Source: Bifidobacterium breve
GTDB taxonomy: Bacteria; Actinomycetota; Thermoleophilia; Solirubrobacterales; Solirubrobacteraceae
Direction of reading: 5' to 3'
DNA: 64,000 nucleotides
Assembly: GCA_945878865.1 (NCBI GenBank)
Contig: CAMCUD010000004.1
Coordinates: forward strand, 1 to 64,000
Below, piece after piece: positions 17,987 to 25,465 of the stretch. The translations under genes were made by a program, and so were the position numbers. The notes below the pieces were generated by a model. The model was not told where the DNA came from, did not search any database, and saw nothing but the letters and a program-made list of their open reading frames with translations. Each line of letters begins with the position of its first letter. Position 1 is the stretch's first letter.

Positions 17987-18337
17987 ATGGGCCTTTCGAC
18001 CGGCACGAAGCAGAGCGAGCCGTACACCATCCACGACCACCCGCGGGCGATGCGCAGCATCGAGACCACGCGGTCGTGGGCGGCGCTCTTCACGTTCGCA
18101 GTCGGCGGGCTGCTGTCCTACCAGGCCGGCTCCACGCTGTTCGACGCGCTCGCCCGCGGGATCATCGCGGGCTCCGTGATGTTCCTGCTCGCGTGGGGCG
18201 TCTCGGTGATGGTCTGGCGCGAGCTCGTCCGCGCGGAGCTCGTCAAGGCGCGCGAGGACATCCGCGAGCGCCGGCAGAAGGCGCGCGAGGCGATCATCGA
18301 AGCCCAGCGGGCGGCGGCGGAGCGCCACGCCAAGTAG
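17987..18337 (+). CDS. Small two-helix membrane protein after flhF
   Basis: A 116-residue protein with two hydrophobic segments (about residues 30-48 and 56-78) and a charged C-terminal tail from about 80 that looks like a coiled coil (AREDIRERRQKAREAIIEAQ). I do not recognise a family. It has a good TGAGGAGA Shine-Dalgarno and lies 14 bases after flhF, in the place where flhG is often found, so it is probably co-transcribed with the flagellar genes. Its function is unknown. Confidence 0.7.
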   Translation: MGLSTGTKQSEPYTIHDHPRAMRSIETTRSWAALFTFAVGGLLSYQAGSTLFDALARGIIAGSVMFLLAWGVSVMVWRELVRAELVKAREDIRERRQKAREAIIEAQRAAAERHAK

Positions 18338-18352
18338 CCGAGGTGATGCCGC

Positions 18353-18574
18353 GTGGCCTACGACCGCATCGAGCCGATCGGCCCGAATGACCCGTTCGAC
18401 CGGGTCGCCCGCATCCAGCGGGTGCACCGGCGGACGCCGCGCGAAGAGGAAGAGGAGCGCGAGGAGCGGCGCCGCGAGCAGCGTGAGCGCGATCTCGAGC
18501 GTGCGAAGAAGCAGCAGGCCCGGCGGGACGGTCCCCCCGACGACGGCCACCCCCACGTCGACGTGCAGGCCTGA
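18353..18574 (+). CDS. Small, highly charged hypothetical protein
   Basis: A 73-residue protein (GTG start). Residues 1-27 contain a short conserved-looking segment (YDRIEPIGPNDPFDRVARIQ); residues 30-60 are almost all Glu, Arg, Gln and Lys, likely a single helix or coiled coil. Shine-Dalgarno GAGGTGAT precedes it. It lies 15 bases after the small membrane protein and 15 bases before a glycosyltransferase. No family recognised. Confidence 0.6.
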   Translation: MAYDRIEPIGPNDPFDRVARIQRVHRRTPREEEEEREERRREQRERDLERAKKQQARRDGPPDDGHPHVDVQA

Positions 18575-18589
18575 AGGAACCCACCAGCC

Positions 18590-19771
18590 ATGACCATCCC
18601 CATCACCCTCGTCAGCGTCCTGCAGGGCGCCCCCGACCGCGCACTGCGCAGCCTCGCGTCCCTCGCCGGCCTGCGTGATGCGCCCGAGCACGACGTCGTC
18701 CTCGTCGCCGACGGGGCCGTCGGCCTCGACGATCTCCTCGCGCGCGTGGAGGGCGACGTGCGCATCGTTCGCCGTCCCGAGCGCGGCGGCGTCCTCGCGG
18801 CGCTCACGGACGCGCTCGACGGGCTCGACGACGCGACCCGCGTCGTCCTGCTGCGCGACGCGCCCGAGGTCACGCCCAGCTTCCTCGGCCCGCTCGTCGC
18901 ACCGCTCACCGACGACAGCTGCGCCGCCGCCACCGCCGGCGGGCCGGAGGGACTCGTCGCGCCGGTCGCCGCGCACGTCCTCGCGGCGCGCGCCGGCACG
19001 CTGCGCGCCGCCCTGCCGCAGGCGACGGCGCACCCCGTCGCCGAGACCCTCGCGATGGGCGCGCTGGTCGCGGCGCTGGCCGCGCACGGCAGCATCGAGC
19101 CGGTGGGCGCGAGCGTCGTGCTCCCCACCGCTGGCACCCGCCTGCCTGCCGGCCTGGGTGAGGCGCCCGAGCTCAGCATCGTCATCCCCACCCTGGACGC
19201 CGCCAGCGACCGTGTCCGGGACGCGATCGAGGCGCTCGCCGAGCGCACGGACGCGCCGCACGAGGTCATCGTGGTGGACAACGGCGCAGCCCCGCAGGGC
19301 TTCACCGCGCCGGTCAACGCCGGCCTGCGCGCGGCGCGCGGCGCCTACCTCGTGGTGATGAACGACGACGTCGAGGTCCTGCCCGGGTGGTGGGAGCCGC
19401 AGAAGGAGGCACTCGACGCTGGCGCCACCGTGACGTTTCCGCTGACGATCGACGGCGCGATGCGCACGGACTTTGCCGCCTGGTGCTTTGCCATGACCCG
19501 CGCGACGCTCGACGAGTTCGGCGTGGCGCCCGGGGAGTTCTTCGATCCGGCCCTGTGCGTCTGGTACCAGGACACCGACCTCCTGCACCGCCTGCGGCTG
19601 GCCGGCCGGCCGCCGCAGCTCGTCGCCGAGGCGACGATCCGCCACGGGCTCTCGCAGACCGTCGCGACGCCCGACCCGGCGCTGCGGGCCTGGATCGACG
19701 CGCGGATCCTCGAGGACAAGGCCGCGTTCGAGTCGCGGTGGGGCACGAACGTCGCCGGGGCCGCGCGGTGA
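18590..19771 (+). CDS. Family 2 glycosyltransferase, probably for flagellin
   Basis: A 393-residue protein. The N-terminal half (1-190) is a degenerate GT-A-like fold (ITLVSVLQGAPDRALRSLAS). The C-terminal half (about 195-385) is a clear GT2 domain: LSIVIPTLD, EVIVVDNGA, then the metal-binding MNDDVEV (a DxD-type motif) and WYQDTDLLHRLRLAG. The position directly upstream of flagellin suggests it glycosylates flagellin, but the acceptor is inference. A Shine-Dalgarno (GAAGGA) precedes the ATG. The stop overlaps the next gene (GTGA). Confidence 0.8.
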   Translation: MTIPITLVSVLQGAPDRALRSLASLAGLRDAPEHDVVLVADGAVGLDDLLARVEGDVRIVRRPERGGVLAALTDALDGLDDATRVVLLRDAPEVTPSFLGPLVAPLTDDSCAAATAGGPEGLVAPVAAHVLAARAGTLRAALPQATAHPVAETLAMGALVAALAAHGSIEPVGASVVLPTAGTRLPAGLGEAPELSIVIPTLDAASDRVRDAIEALAERTDAPHEVIVVDNGAAPQGFTAPVNAGLRAARGAYLVVMNDDVEVLPGWWEPQKEALDAGATVTFPLTIDGAMRTDFAAWCFAMTRATLDEFGVAPGEFFDPALCVWYQDTDLLHRLRLAGRPPQLVAEATIRHGLSQTVATPDPALRAWIDARILEDKAAFESRWGTNVAGAAR

Positions 19772-20430
19772 TCGGCTTCGCCTGCTGCGTGGGCGACCAG
19801 GGCAAGTTCGCCCGGTACGCCCTTCCCGGCCTCCGTCTCGCCGCCGAAGCGGACGCCGTCATCGCCGACACGACGGCGGAGGGCTCGATCGCCCCGGCGT
19901 ACAACGAGATCCTCGACGCGTTCGCTTCGATGGACGGGCTCGAGGCCCTCGTCCTGCTGCACGAGGACTGCGAGATCGTCGTCCCCGACTTCTGCGCGCG
20001 CGTGCGCGCGGAGCTCGCCGATCCCGATGTGGCGATCGTCGGCGCGGTCGGAGCGATCGGCGTCACGAGCCTGCGCTGGTGGGAGGGCGCCGGCCGCGGC
20101 CACGTCCGCGAGACCCGCGGCATCGTGGACTTCGGCGGGGGCGCCCACGACGTCGACGCGGTCGACGGCCTGCTCATGGTCCTGTCGCCCTGGGCGGTGC
20201 GCGAGCTGCGCTTCGACACCGGCTACGAGGGCTTCCACGCGTACGACATCGACCTCTGTTTCGCCGCCCGCGAGCGCGGCAAGCGGGTGCGCGTGGCCGA
20301 CCTCCCCGTCGTGCATCACACAAAGGGGGGATACGGCGACGAGGCGGCGTACGCCCGGGCGGACCAGCGTTTTCGGGAGAAATGGCATTTCGCCCCGGCC
20401 GAACGTCCAGATCGCGCGGACGCCGCGTAA
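19768..20430 (+). CDS. StrF-type family 2 glycosyltransferase
   Basis: A 220-residue protein (GTG start overlapping the previous stop). It resembles the StrF-like glycosyltransferase family: VLLHEDCEIVVPDF near residues 66-79 (DxD-like acidic site), then a region ending in GFHAYDIDLCFAARERG. It is a single GT-A domain without membrane segments. It pairs with the preceding glycosyltransferase and ends where the flagellin promoter begins: its TAA stop is part of the sigma-28 -35 element. Likely a flagellin glycosyltransferase. Confidence 0.78.
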   Translation: MIGFACCVGDQGKFARYALPGLRLAAEADAVIADTTAEGSIAPAYNEILDAFASMDGLEALVLLHEDCEIVVPDFCARVRAELADPDVAIVGAVGAIGVTSLRWWEGAGRGHVRETRGIVDFGGGAHDVDAVDGLLMVLSPWAVRELRFDTGYEGFHAYDIDLCFAARERGKRVRVADLPVVHHTKGGYGDEAAYARADQRFREKWHFAPAERPDRADAA

Positions 20431-20454
20431 AGCTTCTCCCCAGGACGCCGATCA
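20428..20454 (+). promoter_or_regulatory. Sigma-28 promoter of flagellin
   Basis: TAAAGCTT (20428-20435), 11 bases, then GCCGATCA (20447-20454). This matches the sigma-28 consensus TAAAGTTT-N11-GCCGATAA at 14 of 16 positions with exact spacing. The -35 element contains the TAA stop of the upstream glycosyltransferase. The predicted transcript start is near 20461, about 100 bases before the flagellin ATG. Confidence 0.9.
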
Positions 20455-20499
20455 ATCAGCATGCAGGGCGACAGGAGTTGCCCGGCACACATAGCAGGA

Positions 20500-20523
20500 G
20501 CCGGCCACATGGATGTGGCTGGC
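20500..20523 (+). promoter_or_regulatory. Flagellin leader hairpin with a CsrA-like site in its loop
   Basis: A 10-base stem (20500-20509 with 20514-20523, one G-T pair) closes a four-base loop TGGA. Within it, ACATGGATGT fits the CsrA consensus RUACARGGAUGU at 9 of 12 positions, with GGA exposed in the loop as in verified CsrA sites. In Bacillus, CsrA represses flagellin (hag) translation through two leader sites. No csrA or fliW gene is in this window. Confidence 0.5.
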
Positions 20524-20542
20524 GGGACTTTCCACTCATTCG

Positions 20543-20554
20543 TCACAAGGAGCG
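20543..20554 (+). promoter_or_regulatory. Flagellin Shine-Dalgarno overlapping a second CsrA-like core
   Basis: The ribosome binding site AAGGAG (20547-20552) lies 8 bases before the flagellin ATG. It is embedded in ACAAGGA, which matches the core ACARGGA of the CsrA consensus completely, although the flanks do not match. The GGA is 38 bases from the GGA of the upstream hairpin. Confidence 0.4.
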
Positions 20555-20560
20555 ACGACG

Positions 20561-21355
20561 ATGTCCCTTCGCATCAACACCAATGTTGGCGCGCTCAACG
20601 CGTACAACAACCTCAACCGCACGTCGGCGCAGATGGAGAAGTCGCTGACGAAGCTCTCCTCGGGCTACCGGATCAACAGCGCCGCGGATGACGCGGCCGG
20701 TCTGAGCATTTCCGAGCGGATGCGCGGTCAGATCCGCGGCCTCAACCAGGCCACGCGGAACATCTCGGACGGCATCTCCATGGTGCAGACCGCTGAGGGT
20801 AACCTCACCGAGGTCCACAGCATGCTCCAGCGCGTTCGCGAGCTGGCGGTGCAGTACCAGAACGCCACCGTCTCGACGTCGGATAAGACGGCGATCTCGT
20901 CCGAGGTCACGCAGCTCACGAACGAGATCGAGCGCATCGGCTCGACGGCGAAGTTCAACGGCATCTCGCTGCTGAACAACACCAACTCGTTCGCGTTCCA
21001 GGTCGGCTCGGACGACGGTCAGACGATCTCCGTCTCGGCCATCTCGGTCGGCGCGCAGGTCGGCACGATCAACCTGTCCTCGGCGGGCTCGATCTCGGCG
21101 ATTGACGCCGCGATCAACAACATCTCGGCTGCCCGCGCCGACTTCGGTGCGGTCCAGAACCGACTCGAGCACACGTTCGAGGCGCAGACGGTCTACGCCG
21201 AGAACCTCACGGCCGCTGAGTCGCGGATCCGTGACGTGGATATGGCGCAGGAGATGGTCAAGTTCACCAAGAACCAGATCCTCACCCAGGCGGCCCAGTC
21301 CATGCTGTCTCAGGCGAACCAGGCCCCGCAGGGTGTCCTGCGTCTGCTCGGGTAG
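20561..21355 (+). CDS. fliC: Flagellin
   Basis: A 264-residue flagellin. The N-terminal D0/D1 region starts MSLRINTNVGALNAYNNL and includes LSSGYRINSAADDAAGLSIS; the C-terminal D1/D0 region ends in QAAQSMLSQANQAPQGVLRLLG. The middle is very short, so the filament lacks D2/D3 outer domains. Ser/Thr residues suitable for O-glycosylation are plentiful in the central part. The ATG at 20561 is preferred over an in-frame ATG at 20513 because it begins the conserved flagellin N-terminus and has AAGGAG 8 bases upstream. It has its own sigma-28 promoter and a downstream terminator. AT content is slightly higher than its neighbours, consistent with high expression. Confidence 0.97.
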   Translation: MSLRINTNVGALNAYNNLNRTSAQMEKSLTKLSSGYRINSAADDAAGLSISERMRGQIRGLNQATRNISDGISMVQTAEGNLTEVHSMLQRVRELAVQYQNATVSTSDKTAISSEVTQLTNEIERIGSTAKFNGISLLNNTNSFAFQVGSDDGQTISVSAISVGAQVGTINLSSAGSISAIDAAINNISAARADFGAVQNRLEHTFEAQTVYAENLTAAESRIRDVDMAQEMVKFTKNQILTQAAQSMLSQANQAPQGVLRLLG

Positions 21356-21378
21356 TCGGCAGCTCTGAAGACGACTTG

Positions 21379-21405
21379 AACGGGCGGCCTCCGGGCCGCC
21401 CGTTT
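21379..21405 (+). terminator. Intrinsic terminator after flagellin
   Basis: An 11-base perfect stem (AACGGGCGGCC / GGCCGCCCGTT) with loop TCCG, followed by T. It lies 23 bases after the flagellin stop and separates flagellin from the next sigma-28 promoter. Confidence 0.85.
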
Positions 21406-21438
21406 GGTCGTTCTCCATCGTCTCCCCGTCCGGGGGAC

Positions 21439-21465
21439 TGAAGTTCTCCTCACGCCTGCCGATTT
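21439..21465 (+). promoter_or_regulatory. Sigma-28 promoter of the CHAP hydrolase, leaderless
   Basis: TGAAGTTC (21439-21446), 11 bases, then GCCGATTT (21458-21465): 12 of 16 matches to the sigma-28 consensus with exact spacing. The -10 ends 6 bases before the GTG at 21472 and 9 before the ATG at 21475, so the transcript probably begins at or within a few bases of the start codon and has no leader. Confidence 0.75.
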
Positions 21466-21471
21466 GCGCGG

Positions 21472-22134
21472 GTGATGAGTGGTGTTGAAGCTGTGCTCGC
21501 GCGGATCGCCGAGCTCCAGACCGCGTTGGCTCCCCGCCAGAAGGCGACCGGGAACTTCGCGACCGCGTTGCAGCAGGCGACGTCGGGCGGCACCGCGACC
21601 CTCACTGCGCCGGTGGCCGGCGCGCAGCCGCTGACCCCGGTCGGTATGCCAAGCGTGCAAGGCGTCCCTGGCGCTGCGCCGGTGGCCGGCAACGGCGTCG
21701 GCGCGCGCATGGTCCAGATCGCGCAGGCGGAGGTCGGCCAGGCCGAGCAGCCGCCCGGCTCCAACGACTCGCCGCGCATCGCCGAGTACCGCACCGCCAC
21801 GGCGGGCAGCGGCGTCGGGCCGTGGTGCAACTACTTCGTCTCGTGGGTGGCCAAGCAGGCGGGCGCGCCGCTCGGCGAGGCCCAGCAGGGCTTCGGGCTC
21901 GTCGACGCGTGCTTCGCCTGGGCCCAGCGGACCGGCCGCTCGTACCAGCTGGGCGCCGGCCGCACGCCGCAGCCCGGCGACCTCATCGTCTGGGACGAGC
22001 ACATCGGCATGGTCGAGCGCGTGCTGCCCGACGGGAAGATCCAGACCATCGAGGGCAACTCCTCGAACCAGGTCAGCCGCCGGGTGCATGGTCCCGACGG
22101 CGACGCCGCGGTCGGTTTCATCAAGATGTCCTAA
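21472..22134 (+). CDS. Flagellar CHAP-domain peptidoglycan hydrolase without a signal peptide
   Basis: A 220-residue protein (GTG 21472, or ATG 21475). Residues 1-35 form a helix like those starting flagellar rod and cap proteins (MSGVEAVLARIAELQTAL); 36-75 are an Ala/Pro linker; 76-219 are a CHAP cysteine-peptidase domain. Counting from the ATG, the likely catalytic residues are C118 in GPWCNYFVSWV, H176 in WDEHIGMV and E193/N195 in IEGNSSNQV. CHAP enzymes cut peptidoglycan as amidases or endopeptidases. There is no signal peptide, so export through the flagellar type III system is possible. The sigma-28 promoter and position after flagellin suggest a role like FlgJ. Confidence 0.8.
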   Translation: MMSGVEAVLARIAELQTALAPRQKATGNFATALQQATSGGTATLTAPVAGAQPLTPVGMPSVQGVPGAAPVAGNGVGARMVQIAQAEVGQAEQPPGSNDSPRIAEYRTATAGSGVGPWCNYFVSWVAKQAGAPLGEAQQGFGLVDACFAWAQRTGRSYQLGAGRTPQPGDLIVWDEHIGMVERVLPDGKIQTIEGNSSNQVSRRVHGPDGDAAVGFIKMS

Positions 22135-22163
22135 CCGAAAACGAGGATGACGGGGATGTCGCT

Positions 22164-22190
22164 TAACCGGAGCGGCACTCGCGCCGATCA
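22164..22190 (+). promoter_or_regulatory. Sigma-28 promoter of the chemoreceptor gene
   Basis: TAACCGGA (22164-22171), 11 bases, then GCCGATCA (22183-22190), the same -10 as the flagellin promoter. The -35 core is TAAC instead of TAAA. The predicted start near 22197 gives a leader of about 90 bases with a Shine-Dalgarno (CGGAAGGA) before the ATG at 22287. Confidence 0.75.
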
Positions 22191-22286
22191 TCTCAACAGC
22201 GCTGGTCAGCGACTTCTGCGCGATCAGGCGGACATGGGCTCAGTCGCTGCCAGCTGGACCGACCTCTTCACCCGGAAGGACTCTCG

Positions 22287-23636
22287 ATGTCGAACCTCCG
22301 TATCGGTCTGCGTACGAAGCTCTTTGCCACCGCGGCGCTGTTCGTGACGCTGCTCCTCGTGCTCGGCCTGGTCGCGCTGCATCAGATGCACGAGTTGCGC
22401 ACGGTCGCCGATGACCTCGCCGCGCAGGACTTGAGCGGCGCCGATCGAGCCCGGCTCGACGCCGAGGCGGCGGCCGACTACTCGACGGCGCGTCTCGAGG
22501 TCGTCGTCGTGACGCTGCTGGCGGCCGGCGTCGGCTTCGGGTTCCTGGCGGTGATCGCCCGCGGCATGATGCGGACCCTTCGTGATGCCCGCGACCGCCT
22601 GGAGATGCTGCGCGACCACTGCACGACGGACCTCAAGCTCGCGCTGGAGGCCGTCGCCAACGGCGACCTGACCGTGGGCGTCACGCCCGTCACGCCTCTG
22701 ATCACCCGGTTGCCCAACGACGAGCTCGGCGACCTGGCCCGCGCGATCAACGGTCTGCGCGACAACACCGTCGGCTCCGTCGAAGCCTACGAGGAATCCC
22801 GACTCTCGCTGAGCGGCATGATCGGCAAGGTCGCCGAGTCCGCATCTGGCCTGTCTGCCTCCTCGCAGCAGATGGCGGCGACCTCCGATGAGGCAGGCCG
22901 CGCCGTGACGGAGATCGCGGGTGCGATCTCGCAGGTCAGCGCCGCGACGACCGATTCGGCGCAGCACGCCCAGGATGCGGCGGAGGTCGCCGGCGAAGCG
23001 CGCCACGCCGCCGAGGAGGGCACCGCTGCGGTCGTGCGGGCCAGCGAGGCGATGGAGTCCGTCCGCGCCGCCTCGACCCACGCGAGTGCCGTGATCCAGG
23101 AGCTCGGCGCCAAGAGCGAGCGCATCGGCGGCATCGTCGAGACGATCACGTCGATCTCCGAGCAGACGAACCTCCTCGCACTGAACGCCGCGATCGAAGC
23201 CGCGCGCGCCGGGGAGCAGGGCCGCGGCTTTGCGGTCGTCGCTGACGAGGTCCGCCAGCTCGCCGAGGAGTCGCAGCAGGCGGCGCGCTCGATCGCGACG
23301 CTCATCGGGGAGATCGAGGCCCAGACCCAGCAGGCCGTCACCGTTGTCGAGCAGGGCGCCGCGCGCAGCGAGGAGTCGGCCGTGACCGTGACCGAGGCCA
23401 AGGACGCGTTCCTGCGCATCGACGCCGAGGTGGAGAACGTCGCGACGCGGATCGCGCAGATCGCGGCCGCGACGGAGCAGTCGTCGGCCTCGACCGAGCA
23501 GGTGTCCGCCGCAACCGAGGAGACGAGCGCGTCGGCCGAGCAGGCAAGCGCGAGTGCGCAGTCGCTGGCGTTCACCGCCGAGGAGCTGCACAACCTGGTG
23601 CTGCAGTTCCGCTGCGCGCAGGCCGAGGCGGCCTAG
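22287..23636 (+). CDS. Methyl-accepting chemotaxis protein with a minimal outer domain
   Basis: A 449-residue chemoreceptor. Membrane helices at about residues 12-34 and 72-95 enclose only about 37 outside residues, too few for a normal sensor domain. A HAMP-like segment follows (about 96-165), then a signalling coiled coil whose tip contains the highly conserved [34 protein letters not shown]. The tail is rich in Glu/Gln/Ala-Ser repeats suited to methylation. It transmits to CheA/CheW, which are not in the window. The stop codon overlaps that of the convergent purM gene at CTAG. Confidence 0.93.
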   Translation: MSNLRIGLRTKLFATAALFVTLLLVLGLVALHQMHELRTVADDLAAQDLSGADRARLDAEAAADYSTARLEVVVVTLLAAGVGFGFLAVIARGMMRTLRDARDRLEMLRDHCTTDLKLALEAVANGDLTVGVTPVTPLITRLPNDELGDLARAINGLRDNTVGSVEAYEESRLSLSGMIGKVAESASGLSASSQQMAATSDEAGRAVTEIAGAISQVSAATTDSAQHAQDAAEVAGEARHAAEEGTAAVVRASEAMESVRAASTHASAVIQELGAKSERIGGIVETITSISEQTNLLALNAAIEAARAGEQGRGFAVVADEVRQLAEESQQAARSIATLIGEIEAQTQQAVTVVEQGAARSEESAVTVTEAKDAFLRIDAEVENVATRIAQIAAATEQSSASTEQVSAATEETSASAEQASASAQSLAFTAEELHNLVLQFRCAQAEAA

Positions 23637-24676
23637 AACCGCAGGTCGCGCACGGTCACGACGCCCGCGGCGTCGGTGATCGTGCCGACCCTGCGCGTGC
23701 CCGGGTGGTGCGCGGCGAGCACGGCGACGGCGTCGTCGGCGCGGTCCTCCGGGACGACGGCGATGAAGCCGCAGCCCATGTTGAAGACCTCCCACATCTC
23801 ACGCTCGTCGACGCCGCCCAGGCGCTGGACGGCCTCGAACACCGGCAGCACGGGCAGGGGCTCGTCGATCGCGTAGCCCACCTCGGTGTTCAGCCGCGGG
23901 AGGTTGAGGACACCGCCGCCGGTGATGTGCGCCAGGCCGGTGACCGGGATGTCGCTGCGGATGAGGTCGAGCGCCGCGCGCACGTAGATCGCGGTGGGCT
24001 CGAGCAGCGCGTCGGCGACGGTCTCCCCGAGGCCGTCGGGCGTGTCGTCGAGGCCGAGGCCGCCGTCCTCGAGGAGCGCGCGGCGTGCGAGCGTGTAGCC
24101 GTTGGAGTGCAGGCCGTTGGACGGCACGCCGACGATCGCCTGGCCGGGCCGGATGCGGTCGCCGAGGATGATCTCGTCGATGGCGACGGTGCCGATGGCG
24201 GTGCCGCACAGGTCGAAGCCGCCCGGGGACGGGTGGCCGCGGATGACCTCGGGCAGGACCGCGAGCTCGCCGCCGGGGATCTCGATGTTCGCCTGCTCGG
24301 CGCCGTCGCGCAGGCCCTGGGCGATCCGGGCGAGACGCTCGCCGTCGGGGACCTCCACAGCGAGGTAGTCGACCATCGCGATCGGCTCCGCGCCGACGCA
24401 GACGAGGTCGTTGACGTTCATCGCGATGCAGTCGATGCCGACGGTCTCGAGCCGGTCGGCCTGCTCGGCGACGACGAGCTTCGAGCCCACGCCGTCGGTG
24501 CACAGGGCGATGCCGAGGTTCGGTGCGACGCGCAGCACGCTGGCGTAGTGGCCGCTCGGGACGACCGACCGCGAGGGCTGGTCGAGCGAGATGCCCTTCA
24601 GGACGCCGACGAGCGAGCCCACGGCATCGTCGGAGCGCTGGATGTCCACGCCGGCCTTGGCGTACGCGTCGGTCAC
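23633..24676 (-). CDS. purM: Phosphoribosylformylglycinamidine cyclo-ligase (AIR synthetase)
   Basis: A 347-residue enzyme of purine synthesis that closes the imidazole ring of FGAM using ATP to give AIR. Family signatures are [10 protein letters not shown] at the start, DGVGSKL and [10 protein letters not shown] in the ATP-binding half, and [15 protein letters not shown] in the C-terminal half. The GTG at 24676 matches the conserved N-terminus; it overlaps the stop of uppP (GTGA). A possible leaderless promoter (TACGCT, 24683-24688, minus) lies 6 bases upstream but inside uppP coding sequence, so it may be chance. It is a housekeeping gene unrelated to the neighbouring motility genes. Confidence 0.95.
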   Translation of the reverse strand: MTDAYAKAGVDIQRSDDAVGSLVGVLKGISLDQPSRSVVPSGHYASVLRVAPNLGIALCTDGVGSKLVVAEQADRLETVGIDCIAMNVNDLVCVGAEPIAMVDYLAVEVPDGERLARIAQGLRDGAEQANIEIPGGELAVLPEVIRGHPSPGGFDLCGTAIGTVAIDEIILGDRIRPGQAIVGVPSNGLHSNGYTLARRALLEDGGLGLDDTPDGLGETVADALLEPTAIYVRAALDLIRSDIPVTGLAHITGGGVLNLPRLNTEVGYAIDEPLPVLPVFEAVQRLGGVDEREMWEVFNMGCGFIAVVPEDRADDAVAVLAAHHPGTRRVGTITDAAGVVTVRDLRF

Positions 24677-25464
24677 CGCCCCAGCGTACCCGCCGCGACG
24701 GCGAGCGCGGAGCGCCATGCCGCCCAGGCCGCGTAGGGCACGCGGTCGATCGCCGGGCGCGCCGGTGACAGCGCCGCCACCGTGACCGCCGCCGCGGCGG
24801 CGCCGGCTGCCAGCGCCGGGGCGTCCGTGCGCAGCTCTCCGCGCTTGGCCGAGACGACGGCGCCGCGCGCTGCGGCGGCGAGCATCACGGGGATTCCCGC
24901 CGCCCAGGAGAGGTCGCTGGCGGCGGCCCGGTCGTACCCGCGTGCCCGTGCCGCGGCGAGCGTCGCGCCGCGGCGAGAGACGCCGGGGAACAACGCGGCG
25001 GCCTGTGCGAGGCCGAGCGCGAGTCCGTCTGCGGCGCCCGCCTCCCGCGCGTGGTCTTTTTCCGTCGCATCCCGACGAGAAAAGACCGTACGGTCGCCCG
25101 CGACGAGCGCGGCCGCGCCCACGACGAGGCCGACGGCGATGGCCCGCCGGTGGGCGGCGCGCCGCTCGATGAGATCGGATGCGACCGCGCCCACGACCAC
25201 CGGCGGCGCCGCGACGAGGATGTGGAACGCCGGCGAGCGCGGCGCCCGCGCGAGCGCGTCGCGCACCGCCCAGGGCAGCGCGACCGCCGTCCCCCCGTGC
25301 AGCGCGACCTCCACGATCCGCCGGCGCGTCGGCGGGAGATCGGCCTCAGGCCAGCCCAGCAGCGCCGGCACCAGCGACACGTGCGCCGACGAGCTGACGG
25401 GCAACAGCTCGCACACGCCCTGCACCACGCCCAGGGCGGCGGTGCGGCGGGCGCTCAGGCGCAT
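24673..25464 (-). CDS. uppP: Undecaprenyl-diphosphatase UppP/BacA
   Basis: A 263-residue polytopic membrane protein with both BacA/UppP motifs in slightly divergent form: VVQGVCELLPVSSSAH near the N-terminus and PGVSRRGAT in the second half. It removes a phosphate from undecaprenyl-PP so the carrier lipid can be reused for peptidoglycan and glycans. The ATG at 25464 is 1 base from the dedA stop; the alternative upstream start would run into dedA. The stop overlaps the purM start. A striking AT-rich hairpin lies inside the gene (25053-25087). Confidence 0.88.
   Translation of the reverse strand: MRLSARRTAALGVVQGVCELLPVSSSAHVSLVPALLGWPEADLPPTRRRIVEVALHGGTAVALPWAVRDALARAPRSPAFHILVAAPPVVVGAVASDLIERRAAHRRAIAVGLVVGAAALVAGDRTVFSRRDATEKDHAREAGAADGLALGLAQAAALFPGVSRRGATLAAARARGYDRAAASDLSWAAGIPVMLAAAARGAVVSAKRGELRTDAPALAAGAAAAAVTVAALSPARPAIDRVPYAAWAAWRSALAVAAGTLGR
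25053..25095. repeat. AT-rich imperfect hairpin plus 12-base palindrome inside uppP
   Basis: GGTCTTTT (25053-25060) pairs with AAAAGACC (25080-25087); inside it CGTCG (25063-25067) pairs with CGACG (25073-25077), giving a long stem with one mismatch and a five-base loop. It runs straight into the perfect palindrome GACCGTACGGTC (25084-25095). The reading frame stays open and encodes a charged segment of the UppP loop. Confidence 0.7.
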
Positions 25465-25465
25465 G

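Noticed and set aside
18000-20430. Horizontal transfer of the flagellin glycosyltransferases
   Set aside because: Base composition and start-codon style match the neighbouring flagellar genes; I see no repeats or mobile genes at the borders.
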